A stretch of DNA of 64,000 nucleotides from Bradyrhizobium jicamae (lineage in GTDB: Bacteria > Pseudomonadota > Alphaproteobacteria > Rhizobiales > Xanthobacteraceae). Below are positions 35,226-43,022 of this stretch, piece after piece. The position numbers and the translations under genes were made by a program. Under the pieces are notes generated by a model. It was not told the origin of the DNA. It did not search any database and saw nothing but the letters and a program-made list of their open reading frames with translations. The stretch covers positions 62,001-126,000 of the forward strand of contig NZ_JAFCJX010000001.1 of the NCBI RefSeq assembly GCF_018130695.1. The letters are read 5' to 3'. The stretch's first letter is position 1. Each line of letters starts with the position of its first letter.

Positions 35226-36602
35226 ATGGCTGCAGACAGGCAATTGCCAGGCAATCCAGGGGCGGCCAGCCGACGCAGTTTCGTGAAAGGGTTGGGCGCG
35301 GCGGGAGCGGTCTTGCCCGCTCTCGCCATGCTGCCACGGCGGAGTTTCGCGCAGGACGTCGCCGCAAGCTACACCAGCGCTGCAATCGACTGGAAGCAGG
35401 CGGCAGGGCAGACGATCACGCTCGCGGGCGCGGTCCATCCCTGGTCGAACGCGATCACACCGCTGTTGCCCGAATTCACCAAGCTCACCGGCATCAATGT
35501 CGCGACCGACTTCCGATTGGAGACGACCTATCTTGGCGCGCTGCCGATCCACCTCAATCGTCGCGACAGCACACCCGACGTCTTCATGTTCACGACCTAC
35601 GGCCAGGGCATCTCGAACGGATGGGTCGAGCCGTTGAACGCGTACTACTCCGACAAATCGCTGACCGATCCCGCCTGGTACGATGAGACAGACCTGCTCA
35701 AGACAGCCCGGGCCTTTCCGTTGTGGAAGGACGGCGAGCGCTATGCCGTCCCGATCACGTCGGAGGCGGTGACCCTGTTCATCAACGGCGGCGCGCTGGC
35801 AGCCAGCAACCTTCCCGTTCCCAAGACTTTCGACGAACTGCTGGTCACCGCGAAGGCGATGAAGACCAACGAGATGTCGGGGATCGCGATGCGGGCCCAG
35901 GCCGGCGGCAATTCATCCGTGCCGGCCATGAGCTTCCTGTTCTCCTACGGCGCGGACATGGTCAAGGACAACAGGGCCGCTTTCGCCAGCCCCGAGGCCA
36001 TCGCGGCCATCGAGATGTACGCCCAACTGCTCAGCCAGGCCGGGCCGGCCGGAATCGGCAGCTACGAATGGTATCATGTGCTGGACGACTTCCTTCAGGC
36101 CAAGACGGCGATCGCGATCGACAGCAGCAATTTCGCGACCGACATCTCCAACCCCGCCAAGAGCAGCGTGGCCGGTCAGGCGGTGTTTGCCGCCTTTCCG
36201 TACCTCGCCGGCCGCACGTCGGTGCCCTTCATGTCGCACTGGCAGGCGTGCATCAATTCGAGGTCGCGCAACAAGCGGGCGGGGTTCCTGCTGTTGCTGT
36301 GGGCGACCAGCAGGCCGACCTCGCTACGCACCGCCGCAGCGGGGCTGGCGACGACACGTCTGTCGGCCTGGTCGAGCGACGACTTCAAGAAGGCATTCGG
36401 TGCGCAGGCCGCGGAGGCGGCGCTCACCAATTTGCAGAACGCCGATGTCGACCGCGCCAAGGCGATCCTCTTCCATCCGCAATCGAGGCCGATCCTGGAC
36501 ACCTTCATGATCGGCGTGAATGAAGCGGTCTCCGGCGCCAAGCCGGCGAAGATCGCGATGACGAAGGCCGCCGAGCAGGCCAACGCGGCGATCCGCGGAT
36601 AG
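35226..36602 (+). CDS. Tat-exported ABC-type (family 1) substrate-binding protein, orphan
   Basis: A 458-residue protein. The Tat motif RRSFVKG (residues 17-23) is followed by a hydrophobic stretch and the cleavage region RRSFAQDVAAS. The mature part reads as a carbohydrate-type solute-binding protein: LLPEFTKLTGINVATDFRLETTYLGALPIHLNRRDSTPDVFMFTTYGQG, FPLWKDGERYAVPITSEAVTLFINGGAL. A permease and ATPase are missing here. The divergent sensor kinase suggests the protein feeds ligand information to that kinase instead of, or besides, transport. The ATG follows GGAGCACCC, a fair ribosome binding site. Confidence 0.85.
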   Translation: MAADRQLPGNPGAASRRSFVKGLGAAGAVLPALAMLPRRSFAQDVAASYTSAAIDWKQAAGQTITLAGAVHPWSNAITPLLPEFTKLTGINVATDFRLETTYLGALPIHLNRRDSTPDVFMFTTYGQGISNGWVEPLNAYYSDKSLTDPAWYDETDLLKTARAFPLWKDGERYAVPITSEAVTLFINGGALAASNLPVPKTFDELLVTAKAMKTNEMSGIAMRAQAGGNSSVPAMSFLFSYGADMVKDNRAAFASPEAIAAIEMYAQLLSQAGPAGIGSYEWYHVLDDFLQAKTAIAIDSSNFATDISNPAKSSVAGQAVFAAFPYLAGRTSVPFMSHWQACINSRSRNKRAGFLLLLWATSRPTSLRTAAAGLATTRLSAWSSDDFKKAFGAQAAEAALTNLQNADVDRAKAILFHPQSRPILDTFMIGVNEAVSGAKPAKIAMTKAAEQANAAIRG

Positions 36603-36939
36603 CAACGACGATCGCGATCGTTGCCGTCGTCGTCATCAAGAGCACGGTGGCGAGTTCAGGCGCACGCTTCTGAACGCGTGTTCGTCTGCTTTTCTTCATC
36701 GTTCATCCGCAGTTCATCAATGTGTCGGTTTTCAGAAATCGACCGATGGAACGCGCCGTTGTGTGCTGCATCTCACGTTGCCGGACAGCGCGCGGCGATA
36801 TTACGCGAACGCTGATGGAATTTTCGAACGCATGGGCAAAGCAGGTTCACAGACGAATGGTGCGACGACGCACTGCTCCTGACGGGACCTCTCCTGCTCA
36901 TGGATGCTCAACCCACATTGTCTCGAACAGGAGATCATC
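36603..36939. other. 337-bp intergenic region with a relic gene tail
   Basis: No intact gene. The first part (36609-36675, and more weakly to about 36745) resembles the 3' end of the M50 protease gene and the adjoining kinase 3' end. The rest holds the promoter of the proline-rich protein gene. Confidence 0.6.
36609..36675 (+). pseudogene. Remnant of an M50-protease-like 3' end
   Basis: In frame it reads IAIVAVVVIKSTVASSGARF then TGA, against IATVAVYVVIIKSTMLLPGHRF then TGA in the protease gene at 32710-32781. The DNA (ATCGCGATCGTTGCC.. ATCAAGAGCAC) aligns with two 3-base gaps. Beyond the stops both copies continue with GTTCATCCGC, then a CATCAAT...GTCGG stretch. The kinase and binding-protein genes therefore sit between a full and a truncated copy. 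Confidence 0.55.
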
Positions 36940-37719
36940 ATGTTCCGTACTTCAAGCTTGCTAGCAGTTGCGTTCACTGTCGCGGCGCTCGGATCGGCAA
37001 CGGTCCCGGCTTCCGCGATGCCGAACGGCTTCCACCCCTCGCCGGTCTCCGGCGGCGTCAAGCCGATCCAGCCGGTCAAGCCGCCGCAGGGCCTGCCCTC
37101 GGGCGGCAAAGGTCCGGTCGTCGGCGTCGTCGGTCTTGGGCCGAAGAAGCCGCCGGTGGTGAATCCGCCGAAGCTGCCGCCGCCCCCGCCCCCGAAGACG
37201 CCCAAGCCGATCATCGGCATGCCGATCGACAACGTCTGCCCGCTCAACAAGTGGAAGTGCCCGCCGAAGCCGTGGCCGTTCCCGCCGAAGCCGGGCAAGC
37301 CGCCGATCGTGGTGGTGCTGCCGCCGGTGCAGGTCGGTGTGCCCGTTCCCGTGGGCGTCCCCGTGACCGTCCCGGTTCGCCAGCCCTCTGGCGGCGGATA
37401 CATTCCGGCCCAGCCGCGGCCGGTGATGCAGCAGGCGGTCCAGAGCTGCCAGGGCATGACCGTCCCGCAGCTTGCTTCGGGCATCGATCAGCTGCTGCCG
37501 ACCGCTCAGCTGTCCGACGAGGACAAGGCCCGCGTCACCTCGCTGCGGCAGTCGATCCAGGAGCTCGCGACCGACGGCAAGGAATCCGCCGCCCGTGACA
37601 CCGAGGAGATCGCGATGAACATCCTCGGCTACAAGAAGGTCTCGCTCACCTGCGGTGCTTTCGACTGGGAGAAGCTGCAGCCGGACGCCCGCGCCGACGC
37701 CGGCCCGGCGACGAAGTAA
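36940..37719 (+). CDS. Exported proline-rich protein, unknown function
   Basis: A 259-residue protein from MFRTSSLLAVAFTVAALG, preceded by GGAGATCATC. A signal peptide ends near ASAMP. The middle (about 40-150) is a low-complexity Pro/Gly/Lys/Val region with KPP, PPPPP and VPVPVGVPVTVPV runs. The C-terminal part (about 165-259) is more globular: SCQGMTVPQLASGIDQLLPTAQLSDEDKARVTSLRQSIQ, with two cysteines (SCQG, LTCGAFDWEKL) that could form a disulfide. It may be envelope-associated or surface-exposed. A strong terminator follows. Confidence 0.8.
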   Translation: MFRTSSLLAVAFTVAALGSATVPASAMPNGFHPSPVSGGVKPIQPVKPPQGLPSGGKGPVVGVVGLGPKKPPVVNPPKLPPPPPPKTPKPIIGMPIDNVCPLNKWKCPPKPWPFPPKPGKPPIVVVLPPVQVGVPVPVGVPVTVPVRQPSGGGYIPAQPRPVMQQAVQSCQGMTVPQLASGIDQLLPTAQLSDEDKARVTSLRQSIQELATDGKESAARDTEEIAMNILGYKKVSLTCGAFDWEKLQPDARADAGPATK

Positions 37720-37739
37720 GACGAACCGATTGATCCGGC

Positions 37740-37776
37740 GGAGGCAGCGTCTCGTGCGCTGCCTCCGTTGCGTTTT
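37740..37776 (+). terminator. Intrinsic terminator of the proline-rich protein gene
   Basis: Stem GGAGGCAGCG (37740-37749) pairs perfectly with CGCTGCCTCC (37757-37766) around a 7-base loop, followed by GTTGCGTTTT. Confidence 0.8.
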
Positions 37777-37886
37777 CAGGCCGGTGCGTGGACTCGCAGC
37801 CGCGCGTTTGCGGGCCGCGCTTTACAGGCAGGCGCGGAAATCAACCAAAACAGTCATTCGCCAGGACGTAACCGCGCAGGCAAATA

Positions 37887-37900
37887 TTGATCTTGATCAA
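37887..37900. promoter_or_regulatory. FNR/FixK-type box upstream of the SulP gene
   Basis: The perfect palindrome TTGATCTTGATCAA fits TTGA-N6-TCAA, the site of FNR/FixK/CRP-family regulators that act under oxygen limitation. The centre lies about 128 bp upstream of the SulP ATG. A similar box lies upstream of the next gene. Confidence 0.65.
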
Positions 37901-37926
37901 GGGTCACCGAGCGATAGCTGAGCTCG

Positions 37927-38025
37927 ATGCTTCCGACCAAAGACATCGCCGCCGCGGCGCAGCCGAGACGGGCAAGGAACGCCAGGCAGATGTGCGACGT
38001 TGCCTGCGGGAGTGAGCACCCATGA
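37927..38025 (+). CDS. Possible 32-residue leader peptide of the SulP gene
   Basis: An ATG at 37927 opens 32 codons ending in a TGA that overlaps the SulP ATG (CCATGACC). The product starts MLPTKDIAAAAQPRRARNAR and is basic. The coupled overlap is the only support; no clear ribosome binding site precedes it. Confidence 0.25.
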   Translation: MLPTKDIAAAAQPRRARNARQMCDVACGSEHP

Positions 38026-39770
38026 CCCACTGGCTGCCAGGACTCGAAACGCTTCGTCGGTATGAAGCAGCCTGGCTTCCGCGCGATGTCTTTGCCGGTC
38101 TCGTGCTGGCGACAATGCTGGTGCCGGTCGGAATTGCCTATGCGACCGCATCGGGCTTGCCTGGCATCTATGGCCTCTACGCCACGATCGTGCCGCTGCT
38201 GGCGTACGCGTTGTTCGGCCCGAGCCGCATTCTCGTGCTGGGGCCGGACTCGGCGCTGGCGGGAATTCTGCTGGGGGTCATCGCTCCCCTGGCTCACGGC
38301 GATCCCCTGCGTGCCGTCACGCTGGCCGGCATGATGGCGATCGTCTCGGGAATGGTTTGCATCCTGGCAGGTGTCGCGCGCCTTGGCTTTGTCACCGAAC
38401 TGCTCTCCAAGCCGATCCGCTACGGATACATGAACGGAATTGCGCTGACCGTCCTGATCAGCCAGTTGCCGAAGCTCTTGGGCTTTTCCGTCGAGAGCGC
38501 GGGCCCGTTGCGCGACATGTGGGCGATCGTCGGCGCGATCCTTGCGGGACAGATCAACTGGGTCGCGGCCGCGATCGGGTTCGCGACGTTGATCGTGATC
38601 CTGCTGCTCAAGAACAGCAAGCTGCCTGGCATTCTGATTGCGGTGGTTGGCGCCACGATCATTGTCGGGGCGCTCGATCTCGGGACAGAGCACGGCGTCA
38701 AGGTGCTGGGTCCGCTCCCCCAGGGTCTGCCGGCTTTCACCATCCCGTGGATCACCTATGGCGACATCGTCCCGGTGGTGCTCGGCGGCTGCGCCATCGC
38801 GATGGTGTCGTTTGCCGATACGAGCGTGCTGTCACGGGCCTACGCGGCGCGATTGGGAGATCGGGCCGACCCCAACCAGGAAATGGTCGGGCTTGGCGCC
38901 GCCAATCTCGCGGCAGGATTGTTCCAGGGCTTCCCGATCAGCAGCAGCAGCTCGCGCACCCCGGTTGCGGAAGCCGCCGGCGCCCGCACGCAACTCACCA
39001 GCGTCATCGGCGCGCTGGCCATCGCCTTGCTTCTGCTGGTCGCGCCAAATCTCCTGCAGCATTTGCCGAACGCGGCATTGGCCGCTGTCGTCATCGCAGC
39101 GGCGATTGGACTGTTCGAGATTGCCGACCTCAAGCGGATCTATCGCATTCAACAGTGGGAATTCTGGCTGGCGATCGTCTGCTTTGTCGGTGTCGCCGTG
39201 TTCGGCGTGATCCAGGGAATAGGTCTTGCGATCGTGCTCGCCATTATCGAGTTCCTGTGGGACGGCTGGCGCCCCCATTCCGCCGTGCTGGGGCGCGCCT
39301 ACGGCGTCAAAGGCTACCACGACATCACACGATATCCCGATGCGCGCCGGATCCCCGGGCTCGTCCTGTTTCGCTGGGATGCGCCGTTGTTTTTTGCCAA
39401 TGCTGAATTCTTCAGGGAGCGCGTCCTGGATGCCGTCGCGGCGTCGCCAACGCCGGTGCGCTGGCTGGTCGTTGCCGCGGAGCCGGTGACGAGCGTCGAC
39501 GTCACCGCCTGCGACGTGGTCGCCGAACTGGACCGGACGTTGCACGCGCGGGGCATCGAATTGTGCTTTGCCGAGCTCAAGGATCCCGTGAAGGACAAGC
39601 TGAAGAGATTTGGCCTGTTCGAGCAGCTTGGCGCGCATTACTTCTTCCCGACCATCGGCGTCGCCGTCTCCCGTTATCTCGAGAACAACAACGTGGAATG
39701 GGAGGATTGGGAGGACCATGATCCCGGGCTGGAGACCGTCGCCAGTCGAAATTCAACGTCCAGGCCTTAG
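38022..39770 (+). CDS. SulP family anion transporter with STAS domain
   Basis: A 582-residue protein. The membrane part (about 1-400) has SulP marks: DVFAGLVLATMLVPVGIAYATASGLPGIYGLYATIVPLLAYALFGPSRILVLGPDSALA, followed by more helices. The C-terminal STAS domain (about 430-560) includes LVLFRWDAPLFFANAEFFRERVLDAV and a following ATTPxR-like area (SPTPVRWLVVAAEPVTSVDVTACD). These proteins carry sulfate, bicarbonate or other anions, often with H+ or Na+. The FixK/FNR box upstream suggests higher use at low oxygen. The GGGAGTGAGC before the ATG serves as ribosome binding site. Confidence 0.9.
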   Translation: MTHWLPGLETLRRYEAAWLPRDVFAGLVLATMLVPVGIAYATASGLPGIYGLYATIVPLLAYALFGPSRILVLGPDSALAGILLGVIAPLAHGDPLRAVTLAGMMAIVSGMVCILAGVARLGFVTELLSKPIRYGYMNGIALTVLISQLPKLLGFSVESAGPLRDMWAIVGAILAGQINWVAAAIGFATLIVILLLKNSKLPGILIAVVGATIIVGALDLGTEHGVKVLGPLPQGLPAFTIPWITYGDIVPVVLGGCAIAMVSFADTSVLSRAYAARLGDRADPNQEMVGLGAANLAAGLFQGFPISSSSSRTPVAEAAGARTQLTSVIGALAIALLLLVAPNLLQHLPNAALAAVVIAAAIGLFEIADLKRIYRIQQWEFWLAIVCFVGVAVFGVIQGIGLAIVLAIIEFLWDGWRPHSAVLGRAYGVKGYHDITRYPDARRIPGLVLFRWDAPLFFANAEFFRERVLDAVAASPTPVRWLVVAAEPVTSVDVTACDVVAELDRTLHARGIELCFAELKDPVKDKLKRFGLFEQLGAHYFFPTIGVAVSRYLENNNVEWEDWEDHDPGLETVASRNSTSRP

Positions 39771-39813
39771 CCGGCACGTCGAGCCTGCGGCTTTGCCTGG
39801 CCAAGGTCGCGCC

Positions 39814-39827
39814 TTGAGCTAGATCAA
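39814..39827. promoter_or_regulatory. FNR/FixK-type box upstream of the Ca2+/H+ antiporter gene
   Basis: TTGAGCTAGATCAA fits TTGA-N6-TCAA. Its centre is about 68 bp upstream of the preferred ATG (39889), a usual distance for activation by FixK/FNR proteins at a start about 20-40 bp downstream. Confidence 0.6.
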
Positions 39828-39888
39828 CGTCCTCCCTCTGCGCCCGCCGGACCTTTCCGCCAGCACGTCGATGGAAAGGACGGCTGAC

Positions 39889-40989
39889 ATGCAACCTCTG
39901 TTCAGGGAAATCCGGGATACGCCTCTGCTCTGGATGCTGGTCTTCGTGCCCGTCGTACTGGTGGCCGAGGCCACCGTCCCGGAATCCCACACCCTGCTGT
40001 TCGTGCTGGCCGTGGTCGCCATCGTGCCGCTGGCGGCGCTGCTCAGCCACGCCACTGAGGCGGTTGCCGCCAAGACCGGCGATGCGGTGGGCGGGCTGCT
40101 CAATGCAACGCTCGGCAATTTGACCGAGCTGATCATCGCCATCACGGCGCTGCACGCCGGCCAGTACATGCTGGTGAAAGCCTCCATTGCGGGCGCGATC
40201 GTCACCAATGCGATGTTCATGCTCGGCGCCTGCCTGCTGCTCGGCGGCGTGCGCTACCACGTCCAGGAGTACAACCGCGCCGGCGCGCGACTGTCGTCCG
40301 GCCTGTTGCTGATGGCCACCGTCGCCCTGCTCGCCCCGTCGGCGGTCGCCGATCTCGATCACCTGCCGCCGGGTGGAAACATCATCCACAAGCTCAGCAT
40401 CGGCATCTCCGTCCTCCTCATCCTCGCCTACGCGCTCGGCCTGTTGTTCTCGCTCAGGACCCACAAGGAATTGTTCGAAGGGGCCGGTCATGGCGACGAA
40501 AAGGAGGCGCACTGGCCGATCGGCCTCGCCATCGGCACGCTGCTGGCCGTGACCGTGCTGGTCGCGCTGGTCAGCGAGATCTTCGTGGAATCCGTGCAGA
40601 AGGCCGCGGAAAGTTTCGGCATGAGCCCGGCCTTCGTCGGCTTCATCATCGTCTCGCTGGTCGGTGCCGCCGCCGAATTTGCCGTCGCCTTTGCCGCAGC
40701 ACGCAAGAACCGGCTCGACATGAGCGTCAGCATTGCGCTCGGCAGCGCATCCCAGATCGCCCTGTTCGTCGCGCCGGCGCTGGTGCTGCTCAGCTATGTC
40801 GTGGGTCCCAAGCCGATGGACCTGCAGTTCTGGCCGGGCGCCGTGACCATGGTGATGATTGCAACGGTGACGGCGAGCTTCGTCACCACGAGTGGACGCT
40901 CGGCCTGGTTCGTCGGCGCGCTGCTGATCCTCATCTATGCGGTGTTTGCACTGACACTGTATGTGGTGCCGCCCGCGGGCGAGGGATGA
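39889..40989 (+). CDS. Ca2+/H+ antiporter (CaCA family, Cax/ChaA type)
   Basis: A 366-residue membrane protein. The start MQPLFREIRDTPLL is preferred because GGAAAGGA lies 8 bp upstream; an ATG at 39871 has no site. About eleven hydrophobic helices are visible. The two alpha-repeats with acidic residues are AVGGLLNATLGNLTELIIAITAL and FVGFIIVSLVGAAAEFAVAFAAARKN, which carry the cation-binding Glu. An acidic/histidine-rich loop (EGAGHGDEKEAHWP) joins the halves. It exports Ca2+ (or K+/Na+) in exchange for protons. Lying 118 bp after the SulP gene, it has its own FixK/FNR box. Confidence 0.92.
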   Translation: MQPLFREIRDTPLLWMLVFVPVVLVAEATVPESHTLLFVLAVVAIVPLAALLSHATEAVAAKTGDAVGGLLNATLGNLTELIIAITALHAGQYMLVKASIAGAIVTNAMFMLGACLLLGGVRYHVQEYNRAGARLSSGLLLMATVALLAPSAVADLDHLPPGGNIIHKLSIGISVLLILAYALGLLFSLRTHKELFEGAGHGDEKEAHWPIGLAIGTLLAVTVLVALVSEIFVESVQKAAESFGMSPAFVGFIIVSLVGAAAEFAVAFAAARKNRLDMSVSIALGSASQIALFVAPALVLLSYVVGPKPMDLQFWPGAVTMVMIATVTASFVTTSGRSAWFVGALLILIYAVFALTLYVVPPAGEG

Positions 40990-41001
40990 CGCGGAGCCCG
41001 C

Positions 41002-42063
41002 TCAGTTGAGCCTGAGATCGGTGATGTGCCGCGGATCCGGTTTCAGCTCACCGGTCTCGACACGCTTGACGATGTCGGTCAGCGCGGCGTTCGCCGGACA
41101 CGCCATGCCGAGCTTCTCGCCCTCCCGCACCACGAGGCCGTTGATGAACTCGATCTCGGTGCGCCGGCCCTTCTGGATGTCCTGACCCATCGAGGGGCGC
41201 TGCTGCCCGGAGGTCTTCCTGGCATCCTTGAAGCGCTGCTCGTCGCAGGTCAGCATCGCGGCCGTATCGCCCTCGCCTGCGCGCGCGATCGTCTCCGGCG
41301 GCAAATGCAGGATCTCCTCGAGTTGATAGCCCTGCGCCTGGCCGACCCGGATCGCCTCGCTGCCGAGCCGCGTCGCAAAACGCCGCAGCGGCTCGCTCTG
41401 CAACACGTCGTTCCCCGGCAGGCCCGTGCAGGCCGACAGCCCATTGCCCATCACGTTGGCGACGAGCTTCGACCAACGCTCGCCCCAGAGATTGCTGGTC
41501 ACCTTGGCGCTGTCGGAATAGCCGACCAGCCGGCACACCTCTTCGGCGCGCGGCGTGATGCGGCCGTGCACCTCGCCGGCGCGAAACACGGTGTGCGCCG
41601 CCCCGCCCTTGCCGGCGCCACGGTGGATGTGGCCGGGCTCCGGCAGGTTGACCGTGATGCTGCTCGCGATGCAGCCGAGCGTCTTGCCCCAGCCGACCAC
41701 GCCGGCGATCGTTTCCTCGTTCATGCAGTTCTGCAGCGAGACGACAAAACCATCCGCCGCAAGATATTGCCGGATCAGCATGGTCGCCCACGCCGTGTCG
41801 TACGACTTCATGCAGACGAAGGCGATGTCGACCGGCTTCTCCTTTGCAAGTTGCTGCGCATCCGTGACGTGCAGCGCGCGCACCGGCACGGTGAATTCCG
41901 GAACGTCCATCGCGTGGGTGACGCGCAGGCCGTGCTTGCGCATATGCTCGACATGCTCGGGCCAGGGATCGATGAAGGTGACATCCTCGCCCGCCTGTAC
42001 CATGTGCGAGCCGGCGTAGCCGCCGACGGCCCCCGCTCCGACGATCGCGATCTTCCGGCCCAT
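41002..42063 (-). CDS. Ketopantoate-reductase family protein
   Basis: A 353-residue NAD(P)-dependent reductase. IAIVGAGAVGGYAGSHM (residues 4-20) is the Rossmann motif, and KPVDIAFVCMKSYDT with the Lys carries the family substrate-binding lysine. KLVANVMGNGLSACTGL is the C-terminal helix region with the second catalytic lysine/Asn. It may be PanE (ketopantoate to pantoate), but family members use other 2-keto acids and the gene is alone, so the name panE is not secure. It converges with the Ca2+/H+ antiporter. Confidence 0.85.
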   Translation of the reverse strand: MGRKIAIVGAGAVGGYAGSHMVQAGEDVTFIDPWPEHVEHMRKHGLRVTHAMDVPEFTVPVRALHVTDAQQLAKEKPVDIAFVCMKSYDTAWATMLIRQYLAADGFVVSLQNCMNEETIAGVVGWGKTLGCIASSITVNLPEPGHIHRGAGKGGAAHTVFRAGEVHGRITPRAEEVCRLVGYSDSAKVTSNLWGERWSKLVANVMGNGLSACTGLPGNDVLQSEPLRRFATRLGSEAIRVGQAQGYQLEEILHLPPETIARAGEGDTAAMLTCDEQRFKDARKTSGQQRPSMGQDIQKGRRTEIEFINGLVVREGEKLGMACPANAALTDIVKRVETGELKPDPRHITDLRLN

Positions 42064-42185
42064 GACGCTCTCCCCTTTTGATTTTCTGTTGGGCGCAGTC
42101 TAGTGGATCGGACGCATCCGCCAACGGCGCGCATCATGCGGCATGGGAGACCGTGCCATGCGTCCGGCGCGCGATCAGGTCTTGA

Positions 42186-42971
42186 TCAGCTCTTGGCTTC
42201 CGCAGGCTTCCGCCGCGAGCGCCGCTTCGGCGCCGGCGGTGGCGGCGCCACCGCCACGGGCTTGACGCGAATCCGCACCGATCCCTTGGACTGGTCGAGC
42301 TCGAAGGCGTTGGTCTTGCGCACGAGGTCGATCAATTTGCGGGAACCATAGGTCCGCGGATCGAAATCGGACGCCAGATTGGTCACCTGCTGTCCGATCA
42401 CGCCAAGCGCGACCCAGCCGTCTTCGCTTTCCGTTTGCGTAATGACGTTCTTGATGATCGCCGTCGCAGCCTCCGGCGGCTGCAGCGACCGCGGCGTCGA
42501 CGCGGCATCGCGATTGTTCACCACGCCGCCGCGCAAATTCTCGGTGTAGACGAACTTGCGGCAGGCTTGCCGAAAACTCTCCGGCGTCTTCTGCTCGCCG
42601 AACCCGAACACGTCGATGCCGTGCTCGCGGATCCGCGCCGCGAGCCGGGTGAAGTCGCTGTCCGACGACACCAGGCAGAAGCCGTCGAAGCGGCCGCTAT
42701 GCAGCAAGTCCATCGCATCGATCACCAGCGTGATGTCGGAGGCGTTCTTGCCGGTCGTATAGGCAAACTGCTGCTGTGGGATGATGGCGTGCTTGGCAAG
42801 GATATCGGCCCAGCCCTTCGACCGCGCATTGGAGAAATCGCCATAGATGCGGCGAACGCTGGCCTCACCGATTTTTGCAATCTCCTCAAACAGCCCGTCC
42901 GCGATCTTGGCCGACGTGTTGTCGGCGTCGATCAGGACGGCGAGACGGGGCGAGCGGATTTCGGATGGCAT
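42186..42971 (-). CDS. NYN-domain (LabA/DUF88-like) putative RNase with C-terminal OST-HTH/LOTUS domain
   Basis: A 261-residue protein started at MPSEIRSPRLAVLID. The NYN nuclease fold is seen in AVLIDADNTSA, ITLVIDAMDLLHSGRFDG and FCLVSSDSDFTRLAARIREHG; these conserved aspartates bind a metal ion. The later part (about 175-245: AIIKNVITQTESEDGWVALGVIGQQV) resembles an OST-HTH/LOTUS domain that binds RNA. The C-terminus is basic and proline-rich (APPPPAPKRRSRRKP). It would process or degrade RNA. It is adjacent to the tct genes on the same strand but with no functional link. Confidence 0.87.
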   Translation of the reverse strand: MPSEIRSPRLAVLIDADNTSAKIADGLFEEIAKIGEASVRRIYGDFSNARSKGWADILAKHAIIPQQQFAYTTGKNASDITLVIDAMDLLHSGRFDGFCLVSSDSDFTRLAARIREHGIDVFGFGEQKTPESFRQACRKFVYTENLRGGVVNNRDAASTPRSLQPPEAATAIIKNVITQTESEDGWVALGVIGQQVTNLASDFDPRTYGSRKLIDLVRKTNAFELDQSKGSVRIRVKPVAVAPPPPAPKRRSRRKPAEAKS

Positions 42972-43022
42972 GGCGATTCCCCAATGGTGCGCCTGCATTA
43001 GAGGACAACTGTGACGAGACGG

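Larger units (their letters stand above)
37720..38021. other. 302-bp intergenic region upstream of the SulP gene
   Basis: It contains the terminator at 37740-37776, the FNR/FixK box at 37887-37900 and a possible 32-codon leader frame at 37927-38025. No other gene is seen. Confidence 0.6.

Noticed and set aside
41002..42063. Calling this gene panE outright
   Set aside because: The family includes many non-pantoate reductases and the gene has no pantothenate neighbours, so only the family name is given.
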